A DNA stretch of 64,000 nucleotides from Skeletonema tropicum (GCA_037178625.1 CM074133.1:186001-250000), one strand, 5' to 3'. Shown: positions 30,309 through 41,273, counted from the first letter of the stretch. The notes: generated by a model from the sequence alone, not told the origin. Numbers and translations are program-made.

Positions 30309-31480
30309 CTCCTTCTTTTCTTCTCTGGAAGGTTGGAAAGGAAGGCTCGCTTCGCTCGCAACTTTCTACAAAGGCCCAAATCGCCGGGACGATCAACTTT
30401 AATAATGGGAGTCCCCACGGGACGACACTCTTGCTCCACGTGCGTAGCAAATAGATAATACTCTAGCATATAGGAGTAAGTAGAAGTACAAAAGTACACA
30501 CCCACAAAGCAAGAAGATGATAAAGAAGAGATTACTTCTTGCGACTTACTCATGAATGGATCCAATGAAAGCCAATTAATTTCAGTCTACTTTATCACTT
30601 ACGTCAAGATTCCTCCCAATGTAGCCATGTTCATCTTTTCATATCCATCTACTCCTGATGGTGCTTATCAAAAAATGCTGGTCCACTATAATATATCAGT
30701 ATGTAATGTTTCCCTTCACCGTCAGTTTCATAGACTTTTTCTCCCCAGCTCCTGCAGAGCATTGCAGTAGCACATCAGCACACTCGCAACCTGCGTGAGC
30801 GAAACGCCTTCAACTTGGTGTCTAATAATTGGTCGATTTATGTGTCCCGGAAGAAGTCCCTGCAAATGCAAAATTTATCAAATGCCACCTGGCGTTGTCA
30901 TTGTAATGGCTTGGAATGTGGGAGCATTCGATTTCACATTCTGGTCTGCCCAACATGCAAGTGCCCGCCAACAGCAGCTGCATTCTTCTTTCGAGTCAGG
31001 AGAACAATAGGAGAGTGTCTGCCTTGCATGACCTGCCCGTTCTTGATTTCCGCCCATCAAAAGGAGATGGTTCCTGTCTTCTCCCATTTCTATCTCGCGT
31101 CACGGCACACAGCGTGGGAAATCATTGCAATTACTGCTCTCTCTTCATTCCCCTCGTCGCTATGTTGGACGAGGTACAGCGCATCGCTAGGCCGCATGCT
31201 TTTTTGTAACTTTCTATCCATTTAATTATTCTGCATGGCATCATGACAAATTCATCTCATTGCTCACAGCAGTTCTGTGCCCTTCAAGGCTGGACAAAAA
31301 TATAACATATTGAGTTAACCGATGGGCAATGCATGCGCATGAATTATTGTCCGATGCTGACATCTCGATCGGGAAGGAAGCATAGGAAGAACTTTTGTGC
31401 CATGGTGATGTGGATTTTGTGGTGGATTTTGCAATTTCAGCGGGCTGAACGGCGGCGATGACAAAAATTTGGCAAAAAAA
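30309..31480. other. stretch without recognisable gene
   Basis: Overlapping short ORFs occur in several frames at 30.5-31.2 kb, but none has a recognisable domain or clear coding bias. Confidence 0.35.
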
Positions 31481-31483
31481 CGG

Positions 31484-31558
31484 GGAGAACGGCCTCCCGC
31501 CGCCTCCGGCGCCGGGACGGAGCGTCCCGGCGGGACGCTTTCGCGTCCCGGCGAAAAA
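31484..31558. repeat. GC-rich inverted repeat block
   Basis: A short GC-rich block contains GCCGGGACGGAGCGTCCCGG and GGGACGCTTTCGCGTCCCG, giving two stable stem-loops in tandem. It is unlike the surrounding A+T-rich DNA. It may be part of a repeat element. Confidence 0.55.
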
Positions 31559-31733
31559 ATTTTTCTAGAAAGTTTGAGGGGGCTAGAAAGTGGGCAATTT
31601 TTGTTGTTATTGTGATAAAAGTGGATGAGTTAACCTTAAATATACCACTGATGGAAACTGAAGTGGAAGAAGGAGGGGAAGAAGGGGGCCTCTCGGACAA
31701 TTGTGTAGGACCTATACAAAGGAATTAGTATTT

Positions 31734-31803
31734 CTGATATCTACTTTTTTGTGGGACTACGATTAACTTCAAATATCTACTTTTTTGTGGGACAGAGGGA
31801 GTA
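31734..31803. repeat. duplicated MITE-end-like sequence
   Basis: ATCTACTTTTTTGTGGGAC occurs at about 31739 and 31775. The second copy continues as AGAGGGAGTA. The sequence resembles the end of Stowaway/mariner-type MITEs (CTCCCTC.GTCCCA...) next to a TA. No opposite end was found. Confidence 0.35.
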
Positions 31804-32142
31804 CTTCAACTGCAAGATACTTGGCGACAGCTAGCAAGTTCGCAGTTTACACCAACATTTTATTGAATGAAAGTTGCTTACTTGCGGACCGACAAGATGA
31901 AGAAAAATCAAGCACCACTTCTACTTCAACTGCAAGATACATAATTAGTTGAAACCTATCTTGGACCTACTTACGCCTGTAAGCAGGCAGGAAGCAACAG
32001 GAACTCAGCTCTTTTAGTCAAAGTCACAGTCGCCAGTGTTTCAGTGAAACCAGTTTCGCACCCCATCCAATTGAAAGTCCCACAGTAGATGTGACGAACT
32101 TCACTCGCCTAGGTAAACATCGATTTGACGTGTCAAAAAGAA

Positions 32143-32944
32143 ATGACGCCAACTGATAGCGATGTTCTGTCAGGCCGTGGAGCTTGGTACAATCAACATC
32201 CCGGCAATGAGCAATTTCGGAAGATGATTGACAAGCAGAAGGTAGGATATTTTGTATATTACCATTATTTTTCCTTCGCCCAATTGCCGAACGTATGAAA
32301 TGATAGCTGAGTTATTCTCTATAACCTCCACATTCCACTGTCACTGTTTTCCCACAAAGGATGCCTATAAAAGGGCTGACACGAAGAAGCAAAAGACGGA
32401 CATCTCCAAGGCCATCATTGAAGCCGTCTATTCGAAGGATCCCCCCGGTAGATTCCTCAAAAGGTGTTCTGAAACTGGTCAATGGAAGGAGCTGTCGGAC
32501 AGAGAAGCAACCGATAGGGTAGTACAAGCGATGGCGTATGCCAGTAGAGGAAAGGATGAATCGAAACGGAGGAGAGAAGAACTGCGGCGTTCCCGTCGAA
32601 GATCTAAGCAGGAGAGCGCTGATCGATCGATTCATCTTAAACAAGACCAAGACGAGACAACGAACCAGGTGTTAGATCAAAATAATTCATCTTCTGTGGC
32701 ACATCATGAGCTTGCTGGCCGGAGGGGAGGAGCACAAGGCACAAGGAATAACACACAATCTGCAACTGATCTGTTTCGTGTGCCTGGAAATTCCAATCTG
32801 CAGCAGCAACTTCATCTTCTACAGCAATTGCATCAATCTAGCACTAGTAGCGCAGTTGCCACCCTCCCAACATCTGCAGACAATACTTCCAGCACCAGCA
32901 ATGAAAGTGCAGATCAGAATGGATTGATCCAGCTCCTTCTCCAG

Positions 32945-32991
<47 letters not shown>

Positions 32992-33002
32992 ACAGCAGCA
33001 GC

Positions 33003-33076
<74 letters not shown>

Positions 33077-33541
33077 CTTCTTCGGCTTCAGCACATTTTG
33101 GTTCCCCCGAATAATCCTTTGGGACAGTTACTGCAGCCACAAACTGCACTTCAACCTGCTTTGAATGTTTGGATGACTCATCATCTGCTGAATCAGGCAC
33201 AGCAACAGCAACAACTGCAGCAACCAAATCAGCTTCTCCTCCTTCAGCAACTCTTGAATCAGCAGAATGTGATCCCGTCTGCGTCACTTCCTATGTCAAT
33301 CTCCACATCTGACCCATTCTTGAGGGGCCGTCAACCTCAGTCAGCTACTAATCTCTTACTGAATCTGCAGCTGCAGCAGCAATCGAATCTTCCATCATCA
33401 AGTGCACTTTTGCTCAACAACGTGCTGAGCCATTTACAACGCCAACCAAATCTAAGCGTAGGGATATCCAACGCTCCCCAGTCCCAGCAAACTAATCAAC
33501 TACAAAGCAGTATGATGCTGCAGCATGCTGGCCACTTCTAA
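32143..33541 (+). CDS. DUF6824-domain protein with poly-glutamine tract
   Basis: Exon 1 is 32143-32241 (starting MTPTDSDVLSGRGAWYNQHP) and exon 2 is 32360-33541. They are joined by a 118-nt intron (AAG|GTAGGA ... CACAAAG), giving 426 residues. The N-terminal 90 residues match the DUF6824 pattern: DVLSGRG...NQHPGNEQFRKMI, then PPGRFLKRCSETGQWKELSD with conserved ISKAII. This domain is common in diatoms, often in Q-rich putative regulators. After a basic segment (RRREELRRSRRRSK) the rest is Gln/Leu/Asn-rich with a 43-residue Gln tract at 32948-33076. A nuclear, regulatory role is plausible but not shown by the sequence. The intron inside the domain supports the 32143 start. Confidence 0.85.
32948..33076 (+). 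repeat. CAG/CAA repeat encoding 43 glutamines
   Basis: The 5' third is mainly CAG with a few CAA. The 3' two thirds are an uninterrupted CAA run of more than 20 codons. The run is in frame in the DUF6824 gene and should vary in length between alleles. Confidence 0.95.
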
Positions 33542-35130
33542 TACTCAGTTGCCGTTTCGGCGCAGCAACAGTTAGATCCGCCGCGCCTTCCACAGGCACA
33601 GGCACAGGCATTGGCATTGTCCGCAACAACTTAACGGCAGTTTCATGACATCCACAGGACCTGTAACGAAGCGCAGGAAGGGGTCGACGGCACATCCTAT
33701 CCCTATCCGGGTTCAAGACGGAGGCATTCGCCAAACAAGAATTTCATTCGAGGTCGAGGCTCATCCGAGCTTGCTCATCTCGACGAAGACATGATGAGTA
33801 TGATCGAACGGATTCATTGTCAAGCAATAACAGCATCACATGAATCAGTTCTGGTAGTTAGACTATGTGTGGTACTTAGAATAATCTATTTTTCTCTTTT
33901 CATCTTCAGTTCCCGCCGTGCATGTATCATCTTTTTTCTCGTTACAGATGACTTAGTCATCGCCCGGCTATGACCGCGTTTCAATCCCATCATCTTGTCC
34001 CATGCTTGAAGTTTCTGTTGCTTTTGATGTTGAGAGAGAGAGAGAGAGTAAGCTATCTTGAAATATCATTTCAATTTTTATTACTGAAGGTTTATCGGCC
34101 TCGTAGTGATACTTACATAAGTAATATATATACGTCTGGTGGGCCCTCAAGAGGCGACATGTAAGTAATGTAAGTAATAGTTTCAAACGATCATCATGTT
34201 CGGACCGGCACTGAGGTGTGACTTACAGTTTGCTGACGAGACGGTAACGGTACTCAGGTTAAATTTCGGCGGGAACCGTGCTCGTCGCTGAGAGCATCAT
34301 TGAAAAAGAGGCACGCGTGTGCTTGCAGCATGTAAGTTTCTCACAGCAAATCAATCCAAACCAGAGGGAAGATCACATCTAGGACAACAGCATCGACGTG
34401 AGATGTTGTTTGAAATATTATCGTTGCTATCTCTGAGTGTGCTCAATCGAGTGGTCGTCAATGTTGTCGTCTAAGAGGGTGATGTGTGTTGCGCTTATCC
34501 CTGACATCCTATCATATGGCAAAATGCTTTTCTATGATAAGTCGTACACACTTTCCGTCAATAATTAGTTGCTATTTAATGTTATGTTATTTGCAGTGTC
34601 TCGGGAAGATCTAATATATCCTATTACCCAATGCCATGAACATGTTGTGTGCATTATGTGTGTTGAATTAGCTTTTCAAGTCAATTTTCATCTGCTGCTG
34701 CCAACTGACTCATCGATCAGTACGATACCCATGTATGTAGTGAGTGCGCCATCATTGTACCCCGTACATAATCCTCTATACTATTACTCGTTTTTTATTA
34801 CACCAAACGTGATATTTGTGTCGGCACTCGGCACACATACACAATATATGTCAGCCGCTGATGTATGGTATGGACGATACGTCTCTCTACTAGATAATCG
34901 ATATAACGTTCGACATCAGTCATACCATTCGATTCAGCTGCCTTGTGGGATCGTCATACAATGTATTCTGCTATCGCAGGGTCGTAGATGATAGTGTGTT
35001 GATCTAGCTGGGTGTATGGTGATGGTGATCGGCGCCGGAGCGATGGAGAAGAAGTGTGACCCACCCTACATAGGATCTTCTGTCACATGTGGGAGTCCTC
35101 TTCAGAGGGACTCTGCACATGTGCAGAGAC
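33542..35130. other. stretch without recognisable gene
   Basis: The first 200 bp may be 3' UTR of the DUF6824 gene. A short GA run lies near 34030. A 140-codon ORF at 34569-34991 has no recognisable feature and its composition looks random. Confidence 0.35.
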
Positions 35131-35157
35131 CCTACACTATTTTAGCAAAAATCTGCT

Positions 35158-35248
35158 AGAGCGTTGTCGAAGATGGACGCATCGCATAGAGCGCTGCAAG
35201 AATTGGGGACATCGCATGGAGCGCTGCCAGGAATGATGGCATCGCATA
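35158..35248 (+). repeat. three 30-bp repeats
   Basis: The unit GAGCG(T/C)TG...TGG...CATCGCAT(A/G) occurs three times head to tail. In the reading frame of the downstream ORF it encodes LERCRRWTHR / IERCKNWGHR / MERCQE-stop-WHR. A related GCATCGCATATAGCGCTGCC lies at about 36474, downstream of the same ORF. Confidence 0.7.
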
Positions 35249-36271
35249 TACGTCAACAAAGCGCGTCGTGAACCAATCCTCCGGAAATATATCAAGCGAA
35301 GACACGGATGGACGGACGAGCAATATGACAATGTGTATTGGATGACGATAGGGGAAGTGAGACGGAAAAGTACCCTTAGCCAGCAGCGATTTACCTGCAA
35401 ACTAATGCATGGCCTCCTCCCAGTGAATCACGTGAAGCAACATGAAACGCAAGTATCGCAGTGTCCGAACTGTCGGCAGTGTGATGACGAAACAATAGCA
35501 CACGTGTTTCAATGTTCCCACCCGGATATGGCTGCGAAACGTGCTGCAATTATAGCAGCACTCCGGAAGAAAGGACTCCGGAAAATATCACGAAAAATAC
35601 TACTCAGAGTGGCAAACTTGGTAGAACAATATGCAAACGGGGGCGAGATTCGAACCACATCAGAAGACCCGAGGATCCAGGAAGCACTGGAAGCACAACG
35701 TGACCTCGGGTGGGATGACTTCTTCAGAGGATATCTGGTAAAAGAATGGTATCAAGCATTGGAGAGTACTCATCATGGGGACGCCCACCAGCAGTTTTAT
35801 CAACTCCAAAAATTGATCTGGTATGAAGTTGCACTACCGCAGTGGCATGAGCGAAACAGACTAGCTCATGGAACTCAGTCATTTGACAAGCAAATAGAGA
35901 GTGCACATTTAGCAGAGCAATTGGTATGGTACAGTCAACATCGAGAGGAGATGCCGCCAGGCTTTCACCAACGGTGGGCAAATCATAGTATTGACGAAAT
36001 AAGCAATATGGATTTGGCTACTAGGCGAATGTGGGTGCATCACCTCAAGATAGGCAGGCAAGCGGTCGAGATGCGAGCAGAACAGCGGAAGAAAAGTCAA
36101 CGAACTTTATCGTTCTACTTAAATGCATTTGGCCCACCATTACCGCCACCTCAGCGGCAACGTGTGGCTGATGAAGCCGAGGAACACGCAAATAGAGTAG
36201 TATTGTATCGTGAGGAGGGACAGCCGACAATAGACGCAGTCCTCAATGAACTCGAGAAATCGACGACGTAA
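35215..36271 (+). CDS. retroelement-like C-terminal ORF with zinc-binding motif
   Basis: The frame is open from 35215, just after an in-frame TGA. Its first ATG is 35342. Near its start is KLMHGLLPVNHVKQHETQ followed by QCPNCRQCDDETIAHVFQCS. This C-x2-C...H-x4-C arrangement resembles the zinc-binding segment downstream of reverse transcriptases in non-LTR elements. The following 230 residues are mostly helical and charged and carry WYEVALPQWHERNRLAHG. The end is Pro-rich. No RT catalytic box is present. It is best read as the 3' part of a retroelement-type ORF, or a domesticated relative. Coding bias is clear. The family assignment is tentative. Confidence 0.45.
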
Positions 36272-36405
36272 ACAACCGTATGGTTGAACTAATCCTGGCC
36301 AGGAGACTATTTAGGTCTTCTGGCTTGGAGTGCGATCTGAGAAACAGTTGTGGAGGCAGTATAGAGTACTATCAATGCTACCGACACAGCACACATGTTG
36401 GTTAG

Positions 36406-37959
36406 TCATAATTTCGCCCCTAGAGGGCTAATCAGACGTACTTTAAAATTTCTTGTTATATTATTATTATTGGCATCGCATATAGCGCTGCCAAGATTAG
36501 AAACATAGCGCAGGGCGCTGTCGGGTTGGGTCGGGATAGTGGCAATTCCAATGTTTGAATCGCTCGTAGTACTTGTTGGAGAATATGTCAGCAAGCTTGC
36601 AGTCAAGTTTGCAGTCGCGCTTGTCTCTAATACCTGCAATGATGCAGATGATAACTGCGACTGCGGCTGCAGCAGCTGCTGCTGCTGCTTCTGTGTGTCT
36701 TGCTGACTAACTTCCTCGCTTGATAATGCGCTTGATAATGATCGACTCTTGGAGTCAAGGACTCTCTCGTAGTAGAGCCGGCTTGAGCTGCAGTACATGC
36801 TGCATCTACACGCCCGAGTGTATATACACCTCTCTCCCTCGCGAAATGAAGGGCATTTTATGTGATTACACAAAAATGTCGAAATTTGGAAGTCACTAGA
36901 ATTAGCATCCAAATCACTTTCCTCGCTTACGGGTAGTCGGCTTGACCTCGAGCTTGGACTTGAGTTTGAACTTGGGCTTGAGCTTGAGCTTAGCGTATCA
37001 TATGTCACGACAATAGAGTCGCTATTGCGTTGGAGCCTGACAAAAGGAATCGAATGAAAGCTGCAAATAGTCGATTCATTGCTGAGTAAAATGACATCAC
37101 ATTGAAAGCTGCCGATAAAGCTGGCATCGATATTGAACTGAGTGCTGTCGAAAAGGGCTGTGTTGCAGTGGGCGTTACCAAAGAGAATTGCTTCACATTG
37201 AGGTGAACTGGCATCATGTTGAGTGCCGCCAGAAGAGATAGATTGAGTTCTGCAGAAAAGAGAGGCATAGCGTTGAGCACTGCCAATTTGCACACCATGA
37301 GTATGCTTTACGAACCGGTCAATCAAGATGTTGTCTTGACCGAAGCCGAAGTCTAAACTGTCGTTCGCGTAGGTCGCTATCACATTAGAGTTTAGAGCCA
37401 CATTTCTGAAACGGGCGATAGCATAGGTCGCTATCACATTAGAGTTTAGAGCCACATTTCTGAAACGGGCGATAGCATTCTCTGTAAACCGGTCGATCGA
37501 GATTGCCTTGTCTTGATCGAGGATTACAAAGTCGTCCTCGTAAATTACTATCACGTTAGAGTTTAGAGCCGCATTTCTGGAATGGGCGATAGCGTTCTCC
37601 GATGGACTGTCATACAATGTGTGCCCATTTGGGTTGATTTGCCCATTTGGGTTAGTGTTGCATGGTCTATTCATAGTCATAGCTTGCCCATGTGGGTCAC
37701 TATGAGATGATCCGGTCATGGCTTGCTCGTGGGAGTTACCATGAGAATGTCTATTCATGGCTTGCTTATAGAAGTTGTTACCATGAGATGGTCCGGTCAT
37801 GGCTTGCTCGTGGGAGTTACCATGAGGATGTCTATTCATGGCTTGCTTATAGAAGTTGTTACCATGAGATGGTCCGGTCATGGCTTGCTCGTGGGAGTTA
37901 CCATGAGGATGTCTAAACAAAATGCCATCAAAACCCCTCCTACGGCCGATTTGCACCAT
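36406..37959 (-). CDS. hypothetical repeat protein
   Basis: A single frame of about 517 residues starts at the ATG at 37959. The N-terminal part has about three 26-residue repeats: HGNSHEQAMTGP.HGNNFYKQ followed by AMNRH. Next comes a segment in which NAIARFRNVALNSNVIATYA is repeated two to three times, with virtually identical DNA. The middle holds FRT.SISSGGTQH-type degenerate repeats. The C-terminal third is Ser/Gln/Leu-rich with a Cys cluster (FLCNHIKCPSFREGERCIYT). I recognise no domain. The last codons (NFKVRL) fall in a sequence shared with 19.4 kb, so the 3' end may lie in a repeat. It could be a real fast-evolving protein or an open frame in repeated DNA. Confidence 0.4.
   Translation of the reverse strand: MVQIGRRRGFDGILFRHPHGNSHEQAMTGPSHGNNFYKQAMNRHPHGNSHEQAMTGPSHGNNFYKQAMNRHSHGNSHEQAMTGSSHSDPHGQAMTMNRPCNTNPNGQINPNGHTLYDSPSENAIAHSRNAALNSNVIVIYEDDFVILDQDKAISIDRFTENAIARFRNVALNSNVIATYAIARFRNVALNSNVIATYANDSLDFGFGQDNILIDRFVKHTHGVQIGSAQRYASLFCRTQSISSGGTQHDASSPQCEAILFGNAHCNTALFDSTQFNIDASFIGSFQCDVILLSNESTICSFHSIPFVRLQRNSDSIVVTYDTLSSSSSPSSNSSPSSRSSRLPVSEESDLDANSSDFQISTFLCNHIKCPSFREGERCIYTRACRCSMYCSSSRLYYERVLDSKSRSLSSALSSEEVSQQDTQKQQQQLLQPQSQLSSASLQVLETSATANLTASLLTYSPTSTTSDSNIGIATIPTQPDSALRYVSNLGSAICDANNNNITRNFKVRLISPLGAKL
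37696..37916. repeat. 78-bp tandem repeats
   Basis: About 2.8 copies of a 78-bp unit (26 codons in the minus-strand ORF), each with CATGGCTTGCTCGTGGGAG and CATGGCTTGCTTATAGAAG. The copies are more than 95% identical, so they are recent. Confidence 0.85.
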
Positions 37960-38049
37960 GTTGATATCATCACCCACACAGCGCCAATAACAGCGACCAA
38001 TAGCTTAAATTGTACATAATACCTATCTAAATAATGAGAGGAGCTAAGT

Positions 38050-38156
38050 CGTTCGTTCTGTCGTTCTGTCGGTCGGTCGGTCGGTCGGTCGGTCGGTCGT
38101 TCTGTCGTTCTGTCGTTCTGTCGTTCTGTCGTTCTGTCGTTCTGTCGTTCTGTCCG
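38050..38156. repeat. GTCG / GTCGTTCT microsatellite
   Basis: A run of GTCG tetramers is flanked by GTCGTTCT octamers. It is simple sequence with no coding potential. Confidence 0.95.
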
Positions 38157-38186
38157 GGCCCTTTGGCGTGTCCTTTGGCCTTCACG

Positions 38187-38482
38187 GGCATTTTCGATCG
38201 ACTCTTTCTTTGATTTGGCTTGATTTGACCCCTTGCCCCCCCCCGTTTTTAGAGTTTTCGATTGACTCTTTCTTTGATTGCCTTAGATTTGAATGTTCAG
38301 GGGGGGACACCCCCCCTTGCCCCCCCCCCGTGTTTAGAATTTTCGATTGACTCTTTCTTTGATTGGCTTAGATTTGATTGTTCAGGGGGGACACCCCCCC
38401 TTGCCCCCCCGTGTTTAGAATTTTCGATTGACTCTTTCTTTGATTGGCTTAGATTTGATTGTTCAGGGGGGGACACACGGAA
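38187..38482. repeat. G/C-tract minisatellite, about four units of 68-85 bp
   Basis: Units start with TTTTCGATTGACTCTTTCTT at 38187 (one change), 38255, 38340 and 38421. All but the first include TTCAGGGGGGGACAC and a long C run. The interruptions of G and C tracts vary between units. Confidence 0.9.
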
Positions 38483-38553
38483 GAGGCAAATGGACCTACT
38501 CTTCAAGATTTGATCAATCCCCGACCATGGTGGGCACATGTTATGTAATTAAT

Positions 38554-40572
38554 TAGGGGTTGGTCCCGTCCCGGTCTCGGCACCGTCCCGAGACTCGAGA
38601 CGGGACAGGGTCCGTCGAGACGAGATCCCGGGATGTCTCGAGATTTTCAACAAGAAGGTAAGCAATGATTAAAAGGGACACAGAACAAACAAATAACTAT
38701 CTATTACGGACTCTTAGACTACTTATTACTCATCGTTCTGGCCAGCATCGATTGGATCCCCGTTCTCATCCTTGTCCTCAAAAGAAGGAGGGAGTAGGAA
38801 CTCAGTCAAGGGCACCCCAGGCATGAGTTCATCCCAATGTTTGCGGATGAGGCTTGTATTTTCTTCGACAAACATGATGCGAGAAGTGACAATAGGATCA
38901 ATGCAAGATCGCTTTGCTGTGACAACTCTGGCTGCCCTGCTCCAGATTCTTTCCGAGGAAGCGGACGTTGCTGGAATACACAGGTACTCTCGTGCAAGTG
39001 TTGCAAGTTCAGGGAATTGGTGAGCGAGTTGTTTCCAACGCTTCAATGGATCATTGAACTTTCCTCCTTCTTTTATCGGCAATTGCTCAACGAGTTCGTA
39101 AGCCTTAAGCTGGGCTTCACATCTGATCCGAATATTTTCATCAGTCACTTCATCATCATTTGCTGCTGCATCATCGTCGAAATCAAACGCACCTAAGAAA
39201 GCGAAGCTCGTATCTTCTGATTTAGAAGATACTTGCGCTTCTCCATTACTTCCACCTTCACCACCGTTATCATTCGTATTTGGATTGGTCGCCTTCGCGA
39301 CATCAACCATTAGGTCAAGAATCATAGCACGCAAATCATCATACTGTTCAGGAATCATCCAATGTTTTTCCAAGCCCTTCCTGCAGCGAGGATCAAGGAA
39401 TGCTGCAATGAAAAAATTTGGATGCACACTTACATAGCGATTGCGTGCACCAATCTGAACTTCGCGGGTGAACCTCACTTTGCCTTCAGCTTCGGGAATG
39501 TATCGTTTTTCGTCGAAATCTTTGAGGAGAGTCTCGACCAATCTTTTGACCGGCTCTTTGGTGTTGGGATTGCTCAGTACTTTGACGAAGTGTTTCCTGA
39601 TTTGGAATATTGCCATTACTACTAAAGATCCAGTGGGGTACTTGTCACCTTCGAGTAGACGTTGCCACGTTGCCATCATCCTGAGAGCATCCTCGATCTG
39701 TTCTAGCACAATCCATTGATCATCTTCTAATAAAGTGCAATCAACTTCTTGGTTAAGAGACAAAGCAACTAAAGCTGGCTTTAGGAGTCGTAGCCGCTTC
39801 AGAGCGCGATAGGTGGACCACCACCTTGTAATAACATCTTGAATTAAACGCTTGGGAATGTAGCCCTCTACGCCGTAGAGACCAAGATTACAATCTTCCT
39901 GGTACTTAAGTAATTTCTTAGTTGCCTGCGTTGACTTTGTGAAGTATTCTATAAGCTTCCGAGCTTTGGCCATTGCGTTGTCGGCTCCTGGGATGTTTTT
40001 ATCTGAATAGAGAGTTGCATCAACTTATTAGACCAGGACGAGTCAATTCATATTCAATAATGGCAATGATGTTCAATTGCGACTTACCTTCAAAAGCTTG
40101 AACTGCATTACACTGAAGAACATGGTCTGTGCAATATGCGTGTGCCTGGCCATTGTCACCGAGATACTGCCCGAATTTTCCCATGCTAGCAGTTGTATCC
40201 GTCACACCCAGCTTCATCTGATCCAAGGATAAATCATACTCGTCAAATACTCTTTTGCAGTCCTCATAAATAAGTTGACCAGTAGTACTACCTTCGAATA
40301 CCTTAAAGTCGATCATACTGCTGCACAACTCCCAGTCACTGTTGATGTAGTGGCTTGTAATCGTCTGGTAAGTCGCGCTATCTTTGCCCGTCCAGTGGTC
40401 TGTCGTCCAGGAAACCTTGTGCTTGCGTAACTCAATTGGCTGTGAGAGAGTGATGGCAAAAACCCGAGATGTCCCGAGATGTCCCGAGACAGAGGGTGCC
40501 GAGACGGGACACTTGTCTCGACCCAAAAATTCCCGTCTCGTCCCGGTCGAGACGAGACGAGACCAACCCCTA
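38554..40572. mobile_element. second hAT element, about 2.0 kb
   Basis: The left end starts TAGGGGTTGGTCCCGTC. The right end is the inverted TAGGGGTTGGTCTCGTC, ending at 40572. The subterminal regions on both sides are rich in GTCTCG/CGAGAC and GTCCCG. TAATTAAT precedes the left end (38546-38553). TAAT follows the right end before the N run, so half of an 8-bp duplication is visible. It carries a two-exon hAT transposase. Confidence 0.85.
38726..40526 (-). pseudogene. hAT transposase (N-terminus missing)
   Basis: The upstream exon ends at 40088 (GAAG|GTAAGTC) and the second starts at 40002 (TATTCAG), joined ...AFE|DKNIPGADNAM.... The protein reads SWTTDHWTGKDSATYQTITS (start of the RNase-H-like catalytic region), then LGVTDTTASMGKFGQYLGDN and AYCTDHVLQC. 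Further on it has DVITRWWSTYRALKRL, SVHPNFFIAAFLDPRC and the hATC domain YLCIPATSASSERIWSRAAR. Both exons are open. The usual N-terminal BED zinc finger has no room, because the TIR region begins directly upstream of the catalytic domain. It may therefore lack DNA-binding ability. Confidence 0.8.
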
Positions 40573-40576
40573 TAAT

Positions 40577-41076
40577 NNNNNNNNNNNNNNNNNNNNNNNN
40601 NNNNNNNNNNNNNNNNNNNNNNNNNNNNNNNNNNNNNNNNNNNNNNNNNNNNNNNNNNNNNNNNNNNNNNNNNNNNNNNNNNNNNNNNNNNNNNNNNNNN
40701 NNNNNNNNNNNNNNNNNNNNNNNNNNNNNNNNNNNNNNNNNNNNNNNNNNNNNNNNNNNNNNNNNNNNNNNNNNNNNNNNNNNNNNNNNNNNNNNNNNNN
40801 NNNNNNNNNNNNNNNNNNNNNNNNNNNNNNNNNNNNNNNNNNNNNNNNNNNNNNNNNNNNNNNNNNNNNNNNNNNNNNNNNNNNNNNNNNNNNNNNNNNN
40901 NNNNNNNNNNNNNNNNNNNNNNNNNNNNNNNNNNNNNNNNNNNNNNNNNNNNNNNNNNNNNNNNNNNNNNNNNNNNNNNNNNNNNNNNNNNNNNNNNNNN
41001 NNNNNNNNNNNNNNNNNNNNNNNNNNNNNNNNNNNNNNNNNNNNNNNNNNNNNNNNNNNNNNNNNNNNNNNNNNNN
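40577..41076. other. assembly gap (500 N)
   Basis: Exactly 500 N, a common placeholder length. The left flank is the end of the hAT element and the right flank is already inside the sulfotransferase repeat unit. The true distance and any missing units are unknown. Confidence 1.
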
Positions 41077-41273
41077 CAGCTCTACACCATCGAAGGTGTC
41101 ACTGGGCATCAAAAGTCCAATCACCTTTCGAAGACGGATGGTATAGGTCTAACTCTTGTGATGGTATACATGGTTAGGTTTTGTCTTCAGACTTCTGGAA
41201 TTTACATTTTACTTCTAGAACTAGAAAAGATGTGTAAATCTATTTGTACACATCCTCAACAGTAGCTCAATGC

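Noticed and set aside
32819..33287. Poly-Leu and poly-Val minus-strand ORFs
   Set aside because: They are the other-frame readings of the CAG/CAA repeat in the DUF6824 gene.
34569..34991. 140-codon plus-strand ORF
   Set aside because: No start context, domain or compositional support; probably chance in A+T-rich DNA.
37690..38482. Could the tandem repeats be a CRISPR array?
   Set aside because: Repeats are adjacent without unique spacers, vary in length and include simple sequence. The genome is eukaryotic.
40469..41177. ORFs spanning the N run
   Set aside because: They are artefacts of translating N.
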